Assembly (NCBI RefSeq): GCF_006517175.1
Contig: NZ_CP041186.1
Span: 6,413,074 to 6,477,073, forward strand
Reading direction: 5' to 3'
Source: Persicimonas caeni
GTDB lineage: Bacteria; Myxococcota_A; Bradymonadia; Bradymonadales; Bradymonadaceae
Length of the DNA stretch: 64,000 bases
The notes below the pieces were generated by a model. It ran no database searches. It was not told where the DNA came from and saw nothing but the letters and a program-made list of their open reading frames with translations. Position 1 is the first letter of the stretch; each line of letters starts with the position of its first letter. Both the position numbers and the translations under genes were made by a program. Below are positions 16,995 through 25,855 of the stretch, piece by piece.

Positions 16995-17978
16995 ATGGGT
17001 AAACTCTTGAAGCCACCGGGGCACGAGCCCACCAACTTCCACGGGCTGATCACCGTGTCGCCCCAGATGCGCCAACTCTTCTCCGAAATCGAAAAGGCCT
17101 CGGCCAGCAGTGCTCCGGTGCTGCTGCGTGGCGAGACGGGTACCGGCAAAGAACTCGTCGCCCGCGCGCTCCACCGCTTGAGCCGCCGGTTTCGCGGCCC
17201 ATTTCGCGCCCTCAACTGCGCGACCCTGACCCGCGAGATGCTCGCCTCGGAGCTGTTCGGCCACATCAAGGGGGCGTTTACCGGGGCGACGCGCAGCCGC
17301 AAAGGGCTCTTCGAGCTCGCCGACGGCGGCACGCTCTTCCTCGACGAGATCGCCGAGCTGCCGCTCGACTTGCAGGCGCGTCTGTTGCGGGTCATCGAGC
17401 AGCGAAGCTTCGTGCCGCTGGGCGGCACCGAGCAGGTCTCCGTCGACGTACGACTGCTGTCGGCCACGCACCGCTCCCTGCGACACGCGGTCGACGAAGG
17501 TCGCTTTCGGGCCGACCTGATGTTTCGCTTGCGCGTGGTCCCCATCTTCTTGCCGCGCCTGGCCGAGCGCGAGGGCGATATCGAGGCGTTGACCTGGCAT
17601 TTTATCAGCGTCTTCAACGGCCGCGGCCCCCGGCGGGTCGAGGCGGTCGACTCCGAGGCGATGGACGCGCTCGAGGCTTACGACTGGCCGGGCAACGTAC
17701 GCGAGCTGAGCAACGTCATCGAGTACGCCTTCGTCATGGGCGAAGGGGAGGTGTTGACCCTCGACGAACTCACCCCCGAGCTGCGCGAGGAGCCGCCGCC
17801 GATCGCCGCGCATCGGCGCGCTGACGATCGAGGTGACGAGCAGGACGAGGAGCGCCGGGAGCTCATCGACGCCCTCGAGCGGGCCCATGGCAAGAAGACC
17901 AAGGCGGCGGATCTACTCGGGATCAGCCGCACGACCCTTTGGCGCAAGCTCAAAGAGCACCAGATCGATGATTGGTGA
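16995..17978 (+). CDS. Sigma-54-dependent transcriptional activator without receiver domain
   Basis: A 327-residue enhancer-binding protein. A short N-terminus (about 20 residues) leads straight into the AAA+ domain: Walker A GETGTGKE near 48, the sigma-54 contact loop GAFTGAT near 93, Walker B GGTLFLDEIAE near 110, and the arginine-finger and sensor regions to about 250. A Fis-type HTH ends the protein (AADLLGISRTTLWRKLKEH). With no sensory domain, its activity must be set by expression, by a partner or by direct effects, as in PspF-like proteins. The start MGKLLKPP was chosen because upstream codons have no family features; the ribosome site is weak. It probably controls the divergent peroxiredoxin. 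Confidence 0.88.
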   Translation: MGKLLKPPGHEPTNFHGLITVSPQMRQLFSEIEKASASSAPVLLRGETGTGKELVARALHRLSRRFRGPFRALNCATLTREMLASELFGHIKGAFTGATRSRKGLFELADGGTLFLDEIAELPLDLQARLLRVIEQRSFVPLGGTEQVSVDVRLLSATHRSLRHAVDEGRFRADLMFRLRVVPIFLPRLAEREGDIEALTWHFISVFNGRGPRRVEAVDSEAMDALEAYDWPGNVRELSNVIEYAFVMGEGEVLTLDELTPELREEPPPIAAHRRADDRGDEQDEERRELIDALERAHGKKTKAADLLGISRTTLWRKLKEHQIDDW

Positions 17979-18090
17979 GTAATCACTTACCACTTAACTC
18001 CAGGCGGGGAGTTGTCTATACTCGGTCCGCGTTGACCATCCGGTCAGACGCGTTGCACGCGAATCAAACTTACACGAGTGCGGGACAATC

Positions 18091-19464
18091 ATGGCAAACC
18101 AGAAGGAGCGCGAGCCCGTCGACCGTCGCAGCGCCATTTGCGTGGTGGGCGCCGGGAGCTCGGGGCTGGCGACCGGCAAGAACCTGCGCGAGTACGGCTT
18201 CGACGTCGACATCATCGAGCGTGAGGACGAGGTCGGCGGCAACTGGAATTTCGGCAAAGAGAACTCGCGCGTCTACGAGTCGACGCACACCATCTCGTCG
18301 AAGCCGTTTACCCAGTATCCCGACTTCCCGATGCCGGATGCCTTTCCGGATTACCCGCACCACTCCGAGATCCTCGAGTACCTCATCCACTACAAGCAGC
18401 ACTTCGGCCTCGCCGAACTCATCGAGTACGACACCGAGGTCGTCGGGGTCGAGCCGCGAGACGAAGGCTTGTTCTGGGACGTGACGCTCCGATTGCCCGA
18501 CGGCAGCGAAGAGACCCGCCGCTACGGCGGCCTGGTCATCGCCAATGGGCACAACTGGTATCCGAAGATCCCCAACTTCCCGGGCGAGTTCGACGGCGAG
18601 GTGCTCCACTCGGCCGACTACAAGAGCCCGGAGGTCTTCGAGGGCAAACGCGTGTTGGTCGTCGGCGCCGGCAACACCGGCTGCGACGTGGCCGTCGAGG
18701 CGGGACAGCACGCCGAGATCTGCTATCACAGCACCCGGCGCGCCTACTGGTATTCGCCCAAATACGTCATGGGCAAGCCCTCCGACCAGATCTTCGACAT
18801 GCTCCTGGCCGCCCCGATTCCGCACCGGGTGGTCCAGTTTCTGCTCGAGAAAGCCTCGCGGCTGACCTCCGGCGATATCGAGCGCATCGGCCTCCCCGAG
18901 CCCGACCACCACTTTTTGGAGACCCACCCCATCGTCAATAGCCTGCTGCTCTACTATATCGGCCACGGCGAAATCGTGCCCAAGCCCAACGTAGAGCGCT
19001 TCGAGGGCAAGACGGTCCACTTCGAGGACGGCTCGTCGGTCGAGGTCGACGTGGTCGTCTACTGCACGGGTTACCTGATTCGGTTCCCGTTCATCGACCA
19101 CGACCACCTCAATTGGCACAACGGTCGGCCGCAGCTGTACATGCACGTGTTTCACCCCACCTACGACAACTTGGCGGTCATCGGGCTGATCCAACCCGAC
19201 AGCGGCCAGTTCAAGCTGGTGCACTGGCAGAGCGTGGCCCTTGCCAAGTTGATGAGGTTACGTCGCGAAAACCCGGCGGCGGTGCGTCCGTTCTTGCGCC
19301 ACTTTCGAAAGCACTGCGACGAGGTGTTGGGCGCCGGGGTCAAATACAAGGAGTCGACGCGTCACTACGTCGAGATCCAGCACATGTCGTACCTGGAAGA
19401 ATTGGCTGAATTGATCGAACGATTGGATGCCGCACGCCCCCAACTGTCCCGACTGGAATATTGA
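18091..19464 (+). CDS. Flavin-containing monooxygenase
   Basis: A 457-residue FAD/NADPH-dependent monooxygenase of the FMO/YUCCA/Baeyer-Villiger superfamily. The FAD site VVGAGSSGLATGKNL lies near residue 19, with EREDEVGGNWNFG following. The NADPH-binding Rossmann motif VVGAGNTGCDVAVEA lies near 190, and the late motif VVYCTGY is also present. FPGEFDGEVLHSADY resembles the FMO fingerprint FxGxxxHxxxY. It oxygenates a soft nucleophile (N or S) or a ketone; the substrate is unknown. The next gene, an alpha/beta hydrolase-fold protein, overlaps its stop by one base (TGATG). Such pairings are common where a Baeyer-Villiger ester is hydrolysed, but that hydrolase lacks its nucleophile. Confidence 0.88.
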   Translation: MANQKEREPVDRRSAICVVGAGSSGLATGKNLREYGFDVDIIEREDEVGGNWNFGKENSRVYESTHTISSKPFTQYPDFPMPDAFPDYPHHSEILEYLIHYKQHFGLAELIEYDTEVVGVEPRDEGLFWDVTLRLPDGSEETRRYGGLVIANGHNWYPKIPNFPGEFDGEVLHSADYKSPEVFEGKRVLVVGAGNTGCDVAVEAGQHAEICYHSTRRAYWYSPKYVMGKPSDQIFDMLLAAPIPHRVVQFLLEKASRLTSGDIERIGLPEPDHHFLETHPIVNSLLLYYIGHGEIVPKPNVERFEGKTVHFEDGSSVEVDVVVYCTGYLIRFPFIDHDHLNWHNGRPQLYMHVFHPTYDNLAVIGLIQPDSGQFKLVHWQSVALAKLMRLRRENPAAVRPFLRHFRKHCDEVLGAGVKYKESTRHYVEIQHMSYLEELAELIERLDAARPQLSRLEY

Positions 19465-20291
19465 TGCGAAGAGCTTACGCAGATACCCGAGAGCGCGTGT
19501 TGCGGCGGCTGGACTGGGCGTTTCCGCCCGAGCCGGTCGACCTGGAGATTGTTCGCCGTGTTCCGCAGCACAAGACCGACAAGCCCCCCATTCTGTTCGT
19601 CCACGGGCTGGGCCACGCCGCCTGGGCGTTCGACGAGCACTGGATGCCCGCCCTGGCCGAGCGCGGCTGGCCCTGCTACGCGGTCAGCTTGCGCGGCCAC
19701 GGCAACAGCGGCTCCGCAGACGGCGCCACCCTGCGCCACTACGAGCACGACGTGATGCAGGCGGTCATCGAGCTGCCCGAGCGCCCCGTCATCGTCGGCC
19801 ACGCCGCCGGCGCGTTGGTGGTGATGCGTGTGCTCGAGCGCTACGCCGCTCGCGCCGGGGTCTTCGTGGCGCCGGTCCCCGCCCACGGCGGTGTCGGCAT
19901 CGCCAGGCGAATGGCGACACGTTTCCCGGGTGATTTCGCCAAGGGCTTGCTCGCTCGGCCGCTGCGCTGGCGGAAAGAGCACTTCTTCTCCGACAAGCTC
20001 GACGACGCCACCGCCCAGCGCTATCTGCGCCGCTTCGAGTCGCCGTCGGCCTGCAACCAATACGAGATGCTCCTGCCGCGTGAGCCGCGCCCGTCGAAGG
20101 CGCCGGTATTCGTCATCGGCAGCCGCGACGACGCCTTCGTCCCCCCGCGCGACACCGAACGCACCGCGCTCTCCTACAACGCTCGCCTGCGCATGTTCGT
20201 GGGCATGGGTCACTCGATGATGCTCGACGCCGGCTGGGAAGAGCCGCTCAAGGCGATGGAGGCGTGGCTGGAGCGCACGGTACTCGACTGA
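19464..20291 (+). CDS. Alpha/beta hydrolase-fold protein lacking the nucleophilic serine
   Basis: A 275-residue alpha/beta hydrolase-fold protein. The oxyanion region LFVHGLGHAAWAFDEHW (near 38) and LRGHGNSG (near 75) are normal, as are the acid (GSRDDAFVPP, near 218) and the histidine (GMGHSMMLDAGW, near 245). The nucleophile elbow, normally GHSxGG, reads GHAAGA (near 113), so Ser is replaced by Ala at the DNA level (GGCCACGCCGCCGGC). It cannot use the usual acyl-enzyme mechanism. It may bind without catalysis, or act as a lyase, cofactor-free oxygenase-like enzyme or partner protein for the co-translated monooxygenase. The ATG overlaps the previous stop; a TTG one codon earlier is an alternative start. 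Confidence 0.82.
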   Translation: MRRAYADTRERVLRRLDWAFPPEPVDLEIVRRVPQHKTDKPPILFVHGLGHAAWAFDEHWMPALAERGWPCYAVSLRGHGNSGSADGATLRHYEHDVMQAVIELPERPVIVGHAAGALVVMRVLERYAARAGVFVAPVPAHGGVGIARRMATRFPGDFAKGLLARPLRWRKEHFFSDKLDDATAQRYLRRFESPSACNQYEMLLPREPRPSKAPVFVIGSRDDAFVPPRDTERTALSYNARLRMFVGMGHSMMLDAGWEEPLKAMEAWLERTVLD

Positions 20292-20389
20292 GCGCGTCGC
20301 CCACCGAGTCACAGAGCGGGGTTGGGATTTCGCGGCGTCTTCGGGTAATATCCACGCATCGAGCTACTTTTTTCGGAGATGACCGCGTG

Positions 20390-21613
20390 ATGCGCCTCAC
20401 TCACGCCCTGACAACGATTGTTCTATCCGCCGCTTTGGCTGCCGGTTGTGCGAGCACCGAGCTGCCCGAGCAGACGTCCGACGCCACACTCCAGGACGCC
20501 TCCGTCGAGCCCGACGCCGGCGGGGATGTCGCTCCTTTCGACGCGCAAAACGACACGGCTGACGCCTCGCCACCGCAGGACACCGGCGAGGACGCGAGCT
20601 GTGAGCCCACCACCTGCGAGGCGCTGCAGGCCTGCGGCCCCGTCGACGACGGGTGCGGCGGCTCGCTCGACTGCGGGGCGTGCCCCGAGGTCGAGCAGGT
20701 CAAGATCTCTCCGACGGGCAATCAGGTACTGCAGGTCGGCGCCGAACTCCAACTCGACGCGGTGGCCACGGCGACCGACGGCTCGCAGACCTTCTGTGAG
20801 TTCGGGTGGTCGAGCGGGGACCCCACGATCGCACGCGTCACGACCGACGGCACGGTCTCGGGGCTCGAGGCGGGCATCACCGACATTCGCGTGGAGTGTC
20901 GCGGGGCGACCGACCGCGTGCGCGTCTACGTCAACGACAGCGGGCTTTCGGCGGCGTTGACCGACCCGGCGAGCCTGGCCATGTGGTTTCGCGCCGACGT
21001 GGGCCTGAACTTTTCGGGCGGGGCTTCGGTCGAGGAGTGGGAAGATCTGTCGGGCAACGGCTCCATCGTCGCCAACGACAGCTTTTCGAGGCATCCGCGG
21101 CGGGTCAACGGCGCCATCAACGACAAGCCGGCGCTGCAATTTACCGGCAATCAGGAGCTTCGCACCACCGCGAGTCACGCCGCGCTCGACGAGGCGACGA
21201 TCTTCGTGGTCGCCAAGAACACCGAGGCGACCCACCGCGGCCAGATTCTGTCGAATTGCAACGACGGCGGGAACAACCAACTTCGCTTCGACGGCTCGGC
21301 CGACGGGCTCTACTTCTACGGCCAAGAAAACGGGCTCGACGAAGCGGTCACCGTCGGAAGCCCCACCACCGACTACAGCGTCGTCACGGTGACGTTGTCG
21401 AATTCGCAGCTACGCGTGCGTCAGAACGCCCAGGACCAGGCGAGCGTGTCGGTGTCGGCCAACGGGACGTGGAACTTCGGCCAGATCGGCGCGCGCTGCT
21501 CCTCGGAGCACCTCGAAGGCGAGGTCGCCGAGATCTTGGCCTACTCACGCGTGCTCGGCGACACGGAGCTCGGCGAAGTCGAAGCCTACCTCATGACCCG
21601 CTACGGCCTGTAG
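20390..21613 (+). CDS. Lipoprotein with Ig-like and LamG/lectin-like domains
   Basis: A 407-residue predicted outer-surface lipoprotein. The signal peptide ends in the lipobox ALAAGC (about residues 15-20). A Asp/Thr/Pro-rich linker of about 50 residues leads to a Cys-rich knot (CEALQACGPVDDGCGG). A bacterial Ig-like (Big2) domain (about 100-180) and a concanavalin/LamG-like domain (about 195-405) with PASLAMWFRADVGLNF and WEDLSGNG follow. Such lectin folds bind glycans or other surface ligands. GTG three bases earlier is an equally likely start because GGAG stands eight bases before it. No partner gene is evident. Confidence 0.82.
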   Translation: MRLTHALTTIVLSAALAAGCASTELPEQTSDATLQDASVEPDAGGDVAPFDAQNDTADASPPQDTGEDASCEPTTCEALQACGPVDDGCGGSLDCGACPEVEQVKISPTGNQVLQVGAELQLDAVATATDGSQTFCEFGWSSGDPTIARVTTDGTVSGLEAGITDIRVECRGATDRVRVYVNDSGLSAALTDPASLAMWFRADVGLNFSGGASVEEWEDLSGNGSIVANDSFSRHPRRVNGAINDKPALQFTGNQELRTTASHAALDEATIFVVAKNTEATHRGQILSNCNDGGNNQLRFDGSADGLYFYGQENGLDEAVTVGSPTTDYSVVTVTLSNSQLRVRQNAQDQASVSVSANGTWNFGQIGARCSSEHLEGEVAEILAYSRVLGDTELGEVEAYLMTRYGL

Positions 21614-21616
21614 CGT

Positions 21617-22045
21617 TCAATCCGGTTTGTTGGCGGTGGTGCGCTCCTCTTTGCGCTGCAGGTGCACCGTCAGCAGCATGCGCGAGTCTTCGACCGCGCG
21701 CACGTCGTGCTCGACGTTGGGCGCCAAGAACAGAAGCTGGTCGTCCTCCAGGTGGTGGATCTCCTCGTCGGTCTCGACTTCAAGATACCCGTCGAGCACG
21801 TGAATGGTCACCGCCCCGTCGACCACGTGCTCGGGCATGCAGCCTCCCTCCTCGAAATGGAAGAAGGTCAGCGTCAGCGAGTTGCTGTGGGCGATGGTGA
21901 TCTGGCGGTGCCCGTCGACCGCAGGATGGTCTTCCTCGACGAGCTCGTCATAACACCTGTCGAGGTCGATCTTTCGCTCGGCCGGGGCAAATCGCACGGT
22001 CGGATGGGGGCGCAATCGTCCTTCTCCGCGGCGTTCGGTGGTCAT
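21617..22045 (-). CDS. Single-domain cupin protein
   Basis: A 142-residue small cupin_2 protein. The core motif GGCMPEHVVDGAVTIHVLDGYLEVE (about 66-90) and LLFLAPNVEHDVRA (about 106-119) give the two cupin motifs, although the first has one histidine rather than the usual two, so metal binding is uncertain. Family members include sugar isomerases, dioxygenases and sensory proteins; no function can be assigned. The gene faces the lipoprotein gene across three bases, and the terminator of another gene lies upstream of its start. Confidence 0.78.
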   Translation of the reverse strand: MTTERRGEGRLRPHPTVRFAPAERKIDLDRCYDELVEEDHPAVDGHRQITIAHSNSLTLTFFHFEEGGCMPEHVVDGAVTIHVLDGYLEVETDEEIHHLEDDQLLFLAPNVEHDVRAVEDSRMLLTVHLQRKEERTTANKPD

Positions 22046-22125
22046 CGTATCGGCTCCGTCTCAGTCAGTGTGGTCAGCGATGGGCTGTCTCCGTGGAAGG
22101 TAAGCACGCGCCGAAGGCGAAACAA

Positions 22126-22163
22126 AACCGCCCGGGCGAGGGGAGTCCCTCGCCCGGGCGGTT
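22126..22163 (-). terminator. Strong rho-independent terminator of the 22189-23970 gene
   Basis: Seventeen-base perfect arms (22126-22142 and 22147-22163) enclose a four-base loop. On the minus strand the stem is followed by TTTTGTTT. The hairpin lies 26 bases after the stop codon of the secreted repeat-protein gene. Confidence 0.92.
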
Positions 22164-22188
22164 GGTGTGCGCTAGTTGTTAGCCGCGG

Positions 22189-23970
22189 TTACGGCTGGAT
22201 GCTCGTGACCTCGTAGTCGACGTAGCAGCCGTAGAAGCGCAACGCCGACGACTCGGTGTCCGGGGTGAAGTTACCCGAGATGTAGTAGGTGTACGCGTCG
22301 TTGTCGACGTTCGCGTAGGCAATGGTGGTGTCCGGCGCGTCGTAGAAGCTGGTCCGCGAGCCAACTGTGTCGTCCTCGGAGGAGATAGCGACGGTTCTGT
22401 AGGTCGGAGTGGTCCCGCCGATACTCAGGCGGCGAAGCGCGAAATCCCACGCCAGATCATCGTCGGGCGACAAGTTGGTGTCATCCAAATTGTCGACTGC
22501 GAGGCAGTTGAACTCGGTGATCGTGGCACCCTGGGGCAACTCGATGCGTGCATCGAGATCGACGCGTGTGCCAGACCCTCCCGTTTGTACGTACATGTAG
22601 CCAGCCAGGGAGATGAACGTGTTGGTGTTTTCCGGGTTTCTGCTGAACTGGAAGTCGTGGACCGACACGAACCGACGTCCGCTCTTGGCGGTGTTGTAGT
22701 TGAAGTTGTCGGCCGAGACGTTTCCACCGAAGCTCTGATCACCGGTCAGCGTCGCCGCCGTGCCGTCGATCTTGGTCGGCGCGATCGCCGCGTTGCTGGC
22801 CACCTGAGCATCCGAGATGCCGCCGTTGGCCACCGAGAAGGTCGTGCCGCTGAGCGCCAGGCCGGTGCCCGCGTTGTAGGTGGTGTCGGTGTCGGTGTCG
22901 ATGTCCGTGGCGCACTGGACGGTGCCGTCGGCGTTGACGCCCACGATCTTGTCACCCGAGGCGCACGTGCCGCTGACGCGCGACTGGATCGTGCCCGTGT
23001 CGACCGAGAAGGTCCCGCCGTTCAAGGCCAGACCGCTTCCGGCGGCGTAGGTGTTCTGGGTGTCTTGGTCGGTGCCGCACACCACGCTGCCGTCCTGGTT
23101 GACGCCCATGACGTACTGGCCGCTGCCGCAGGTGCCCGTCACGCGCTGCTGCACGGCGGTGTAGTCGACCGCAAATTGGTTGCTGGTCAACTGCAGGCCG
23201 GCGCCGGCCAGGTAGGTGGTGTCTTCGTCGGCCTGGCAGGCCCAACTGGTGCCGTTCCACTTCAGAAGCTGGCCGCTCGTGCAGCCCGAGTTCAGGCTGA
23301 TGGCGTTGTTGGCGTCGATCTCGACGCCTGCGCCGGCGGTGTAGGTGGTGTCCTCGTCGGCGTCGGCCGCGCACGACCACTGGCTGTTACCCGCGTCCCA
23401 CTTCAGGATATTGTCGTCGGGGCAGGTGGTGATCAGGCCGATCTCGTTGTTCGAGTTGACCTGGACTGCGCCGGTGCCCGCGTAGGTGGCGCCGTCGTCG
23501 CCGTCGCTCAGGTCCGCCGGCACGTTCTGGATGTCGGCCCAGTCGGGCTGGTAGCCGGACGGGGCGAAGTCGGCCGAAGTCTTGCCCTCGAGGGTCGCGG
23601 CGTTGCCGGCCACGGCGGCGTACGGCACGCTCGCCATCTTGAGCCGCGGGCTCATCTCGCTGCCTCCGTCGACCGCCAGGCCAAGATACAGATCTTGGTA
23701 GTCCTCGAAGATCACCAAGTCGGGGGTCAGATACGCGGTAAACGCGCCGGCGTCGGCGCTCACGTCGAGCGTCTCGGAGTGCAACTCTGCGCCGCCGCTC
23801 TGGGCGTCGTAGATCTTGAAGGTGACCGTGACGCTGCCGTCGACCGGCACGCCGCTGTCGTAGGTCAGGTAGGCCTGGACCGGTACCTCTGCGGGTACCT
23901 GGGCTGCGGCCACCGAGGGCACCGAGAGTGCCAGGGCGAGCGCTGCTGCTGCTACTGTGCGCAATTTCAT
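22189..23970 (-). CDS. Secreted repeat-containing surface protein
   Basis: A 593-residue protein with a clear signal peptide (cleavage after SVAAA, about residue 23). A beta-sandwich region (about 25-125) has DSGVPVDGSVTVTFKIYDAQ and the phrase MASVPYAAVAGNA, often seen in bacterial and phage tail-fibre-like surface proteins. From about 130 to 400 there are several copies of a 40-50-residue repeat with the pattern DTTYxAGxGLxLxxxxFxV. Two conserved cysteines per repeat (GTCxSGxxVxGVNxDGxVxC) probably form disulphides. A C-terminal domain (about 420-593) follows. The pattern resembles trimeric fibre or collagen-like appendage proteins. ATG at 23970 is chosen because GAGG precedes it. It probably forms an operon with the lipoprotein gene upstream. 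Confidence 0.75.
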   Translation of the reverse strand: MKLRTVAAAALALALSVPSVAAAQVPAEVPVQAYLTYDSGVPVDGSVTVTFKIYDAQSGGAELHSETLDVSADAGAFTAYLTPDLVIFEDYQDLYLGLAVDGGSEMSPRLKMASVPYAAVAGNAATLEGKTSADFAPSGYQPDWADIQNVPADLSDGDDGATYAGTGAVQVNSNNEIGLITTCPDDNILKWDAGNSQWSCAADADEDTTYTAGAGVEIDANNAISLNSGCTSGQLLKWNGTSWACQADEDTTYLAGAGLQLTSNQFAVDYTAVQQRVTGTCGSGQYVMGVNQDGSVVCGTDQDTQNTYAAGSGLALNGGTFSVDTGTIQSRVSGTCASGDKIVGVNADGTVQCATDIDTDTDTTYNAGTGLALSGTTFSVANGGISDAQVASNAAIAPTKIDGTAATLTGDQSFGGNVSADNFNYNTAKSGRRFVSVHDFQFSRNPENTNTFISLAGYMYVQTGGSGTRVDLDARIELPQGATITEFNCLAVDNLDDTNLSPDDDLAWDFALRRLSIGGTTPTYRTVAISSEDDTVGSRTSFYDAPDTTIAYANVDNDAYTYYISGNFTPDTESSALRFYGCYVDYEVTSIQP

Positions 23971-24035
23971 TATAAACCTCAAAATTCTCGTTCAGCTCTA
24001 GATAGTTCTGTGCTGTCTTGTCGTGTCGTTTACGC

Positions 24036-24428
24036 CTACGGGCTCACCGGGCCGAGTTGGATGCGGTAGCCACCGCCTTCGGCTTGTCCGCGAATGGGCG
24101 CGCCGATGCCGATGACGGCTTTGTAGCCGCCGCCTTCGGTGGTGCCCCCGCCAGAAGCGGACTGGTAGAACTCGGGTGGGGTGAACGACGGGCCGGTGTC
24201 GGGTCCGGTATCGGGACCGACGTCGGGACCAGTATCCGGACCAGTATCCGGACCAGTGTCCGGACCGGAGTCTGGGCCGCTGTCGGGCCCGACATCAGGT
24301 CCCGTGTCCGGGCCTACGTCAGCCTGCGAGTTGTTCTCGGACAACTCTCCGCCGGTTTCATCACCGCCACAGGCTGCGAGCGACACAGACAGACAGGCGA
24401 TGCAAATCAATAACCTGCGTCTGAGCAT
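24036..24428 (-). CDS. Small lipoprotein with Pro-Asp-Thr-Gly repeats
   Basis: A 130-residue lipoprotein: signal peptide with lipobox SLAAC (about residues 16-20), then about 11 four-residue steps of PDTG/PDSG/PDVG, then a short Gly-rich globular end ([21 protein letters not shown]). The acidic repeat is typical of linkers that project a domain from the outer membrane in this group of bacteria. It precedes the secreted repeat protein by 65 bases on the same strand. Its function is unknown. The promoter region upstream (24429-24502) is A/T-rich compared with its surroundings. Confidence 0.72.
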   Translation of the reverse strand: MLRRRLLICIACLSVSLAACGGDETGGELSENNSQADVGPDTGPDVGPDSGPDSGPDTGPDTGPDTGPDVGPDTGPDTGPSFTPPEFYQSASGGGTTEGGGYKAVIGIGAPIRGQAEGGGYRIQLGPVSP

Positions 24429-24502
24429 GGGTGGTACCCCCTCGTTAAATTAGGGAAAAAACTTCTTGTAAAACGTTGAGGGGATTTTAAGACAAGAGAT
24501 TA

Positions 24503-25855
24503 TTAATGTCCAGAAGGTTGTCTGGGCCCGTTTGGCGGGCGTGTGAGAGCGTCAGGTAGTGGTGCGCCGGTGAGCGTTTCAAAGAAGGCGACAAGCGCGT
24601 CGACCTCCTCGTCGCTCAGGTCGAGCTCGACGAGGGTCTCGTCGCGGTGGCCGACGAGCACGGGGGATTCGTCGAGCTCGGCGTAGAAGCGCACGACCTC
24701 TTCGAGGGTCTCGAAGTGGCCGCCGTGCATATAAGGTGGGGTGAGGGCGACGTTTCGCAGCGTCGGCGTCTTGAATTGGCCCTCGTTTTCGGGCTGCTGG
24801 GCCAAAAAGCGAAGCTCTCGGGCGCGCTCGCCGTCGGGGGCGTCCGAAAACGCGCCGGCGGCGTTGAACGGGTCGGCTTTGACCTCGGGGACGGCGTCCC
24901 AGCGGCCCAGGTCGTCGGGGACGAGCCAGCCTCGCGGCTCGAAGCCGAGGTTGTGGAACTCGAAATTGGTCATCAGGGGGCCGGCGTGGCATTTGGTGCA
25001 GCCGGCGCGGCCGACAAAGAGCTTCAGCCCCTCTTTTTGCTGCTCGTCCAATGCCGACAGTTTCTCGGCGTCGCCGTCGCGCAGCCCCTCGACGTAGCGA
25101 TCGAAGGGGGCGTCGAGGGAGACGAGCTGCATCTCGTAGGCCGCGATGGCCTTCGTGACGTTCGTCAGGATGCGGTCGACCGTTCGCTGGTCCTCGGCGC
25201 TCATCGACGCCCAGGCTCGTGCGTGCGGATGGTCGGGGCTGCCGGGGACAGGGCGGCCGGAGGCGGGGAATCGGTCGGGGTCGCTCAGGTCGGGCAGGGC
25301 GCCGAAGACCGCCTCGTAGGCCGCGCGCAGCTCGGCGTCGCCGGCGACCAGGTGTGCGATGTCGAGCCGCGTCGTTCCCTGCTCGTTGGGCGCCTCGAGC
25401 GGCTCGATCGCCTGCGCCCACAGCGAGTCGGTGCGCCCGTCCCAAAAATACCAGCGGTTGAACGCCGCGTTGAGCAGCGTGGGGGCGTGGCGGGCGGTCG
25501 TACCCATCGCCTCGGAGAGCTGTCTGGGGTCGGCAAAGCCGTGGTCAGGGCGGTGACAGGTCGCGCACGACTGCTCGCCGTCGCCCGACAGGCGGGTGTC
25601 GAAGTACAAAAATTGGCCCAGACGCGCGGCGCCCGGGTCGTCGGCGACCGCGTTGGTCGGGTCGGCGGGCAGAAATTCGCCCTCGGGCGACAGCTTGTTG
25701 ATCGCTTCGAGCTCGTCGTGATCGAACGTCCCGCTCGGGTCGGTCAGGCCGCTCGGCGAGGCGGTCGCCCCCGGCGGGACGTCCGTGTCGTCGGCGCAGC
25801 CCGCGGCGGCGAGCCAGCCTGCGAGCATCGCTATGGCGAGTGATTCGCGCTTCAT
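24503..25855 (-). CDS. Di-haem cytochrome c peroxidase/MauG-family lipoprotein
   Basis: A 450-residue periplasmic lipoprotein (lipobox AAAGC near residue 19) with two c-type haem motifs, CATCH (about 96) and CTKCH (about 286). The family pattern is clear: GQFLYFDTRLSGDG, GTTARHAPTLLNAAFNRWYFWDGR, FKTPTLRNVALTPPYMHGGHF. It reduces hydrogen peroxide with electrons from a small donor, or oxidises protein side chains as MauG does. The ATG overlaps the stop of the YtkA-like gene (ATGA), so the two are co-translated. The pair YtkA-like protein plus MauG-like peroxidase suggests a periplasmic metal or redox role. Confidence 0.9.
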   Translation of the reverse strand: MKRESLAIAMLAGWLAAAGCADDTDVPPGATASPSGLTDPSGTFDHDELEAINKLSPEGEFLPADPTNAVADDPGAARLGQFLYFDTRLSGDGEQSCATCHRPDHGFADPRQLSEAMGTTARHAPTLLNAAFNRWYFWDGRTDSLWAQAIEPLEAPNEQGTTRLDIAHLVAGDAELRAAYEAVFGALPDLSDPDRFPASGRPVPGSPDHPHARAWASMSAEDQRTVDRILTNVTKAIAAYEMQLVSLDAPFDRYVEGLRDGDAEKLSALDEQQKEGLKLFVGRAGCTKCHAGPLMTNFEFHNLGFEPRGWLVPDDLGRWDAVPEVKADPFNAAGAFSDAPDGERARELRFLAQQPENEGQFKTPTLRNVALTPPYMHGGHFETLEEVVRFYAELDESPVLVGHRDETLVELDLSDEEVDALVAFFETLTGAPLPDALTRPPNGPRQPSGH

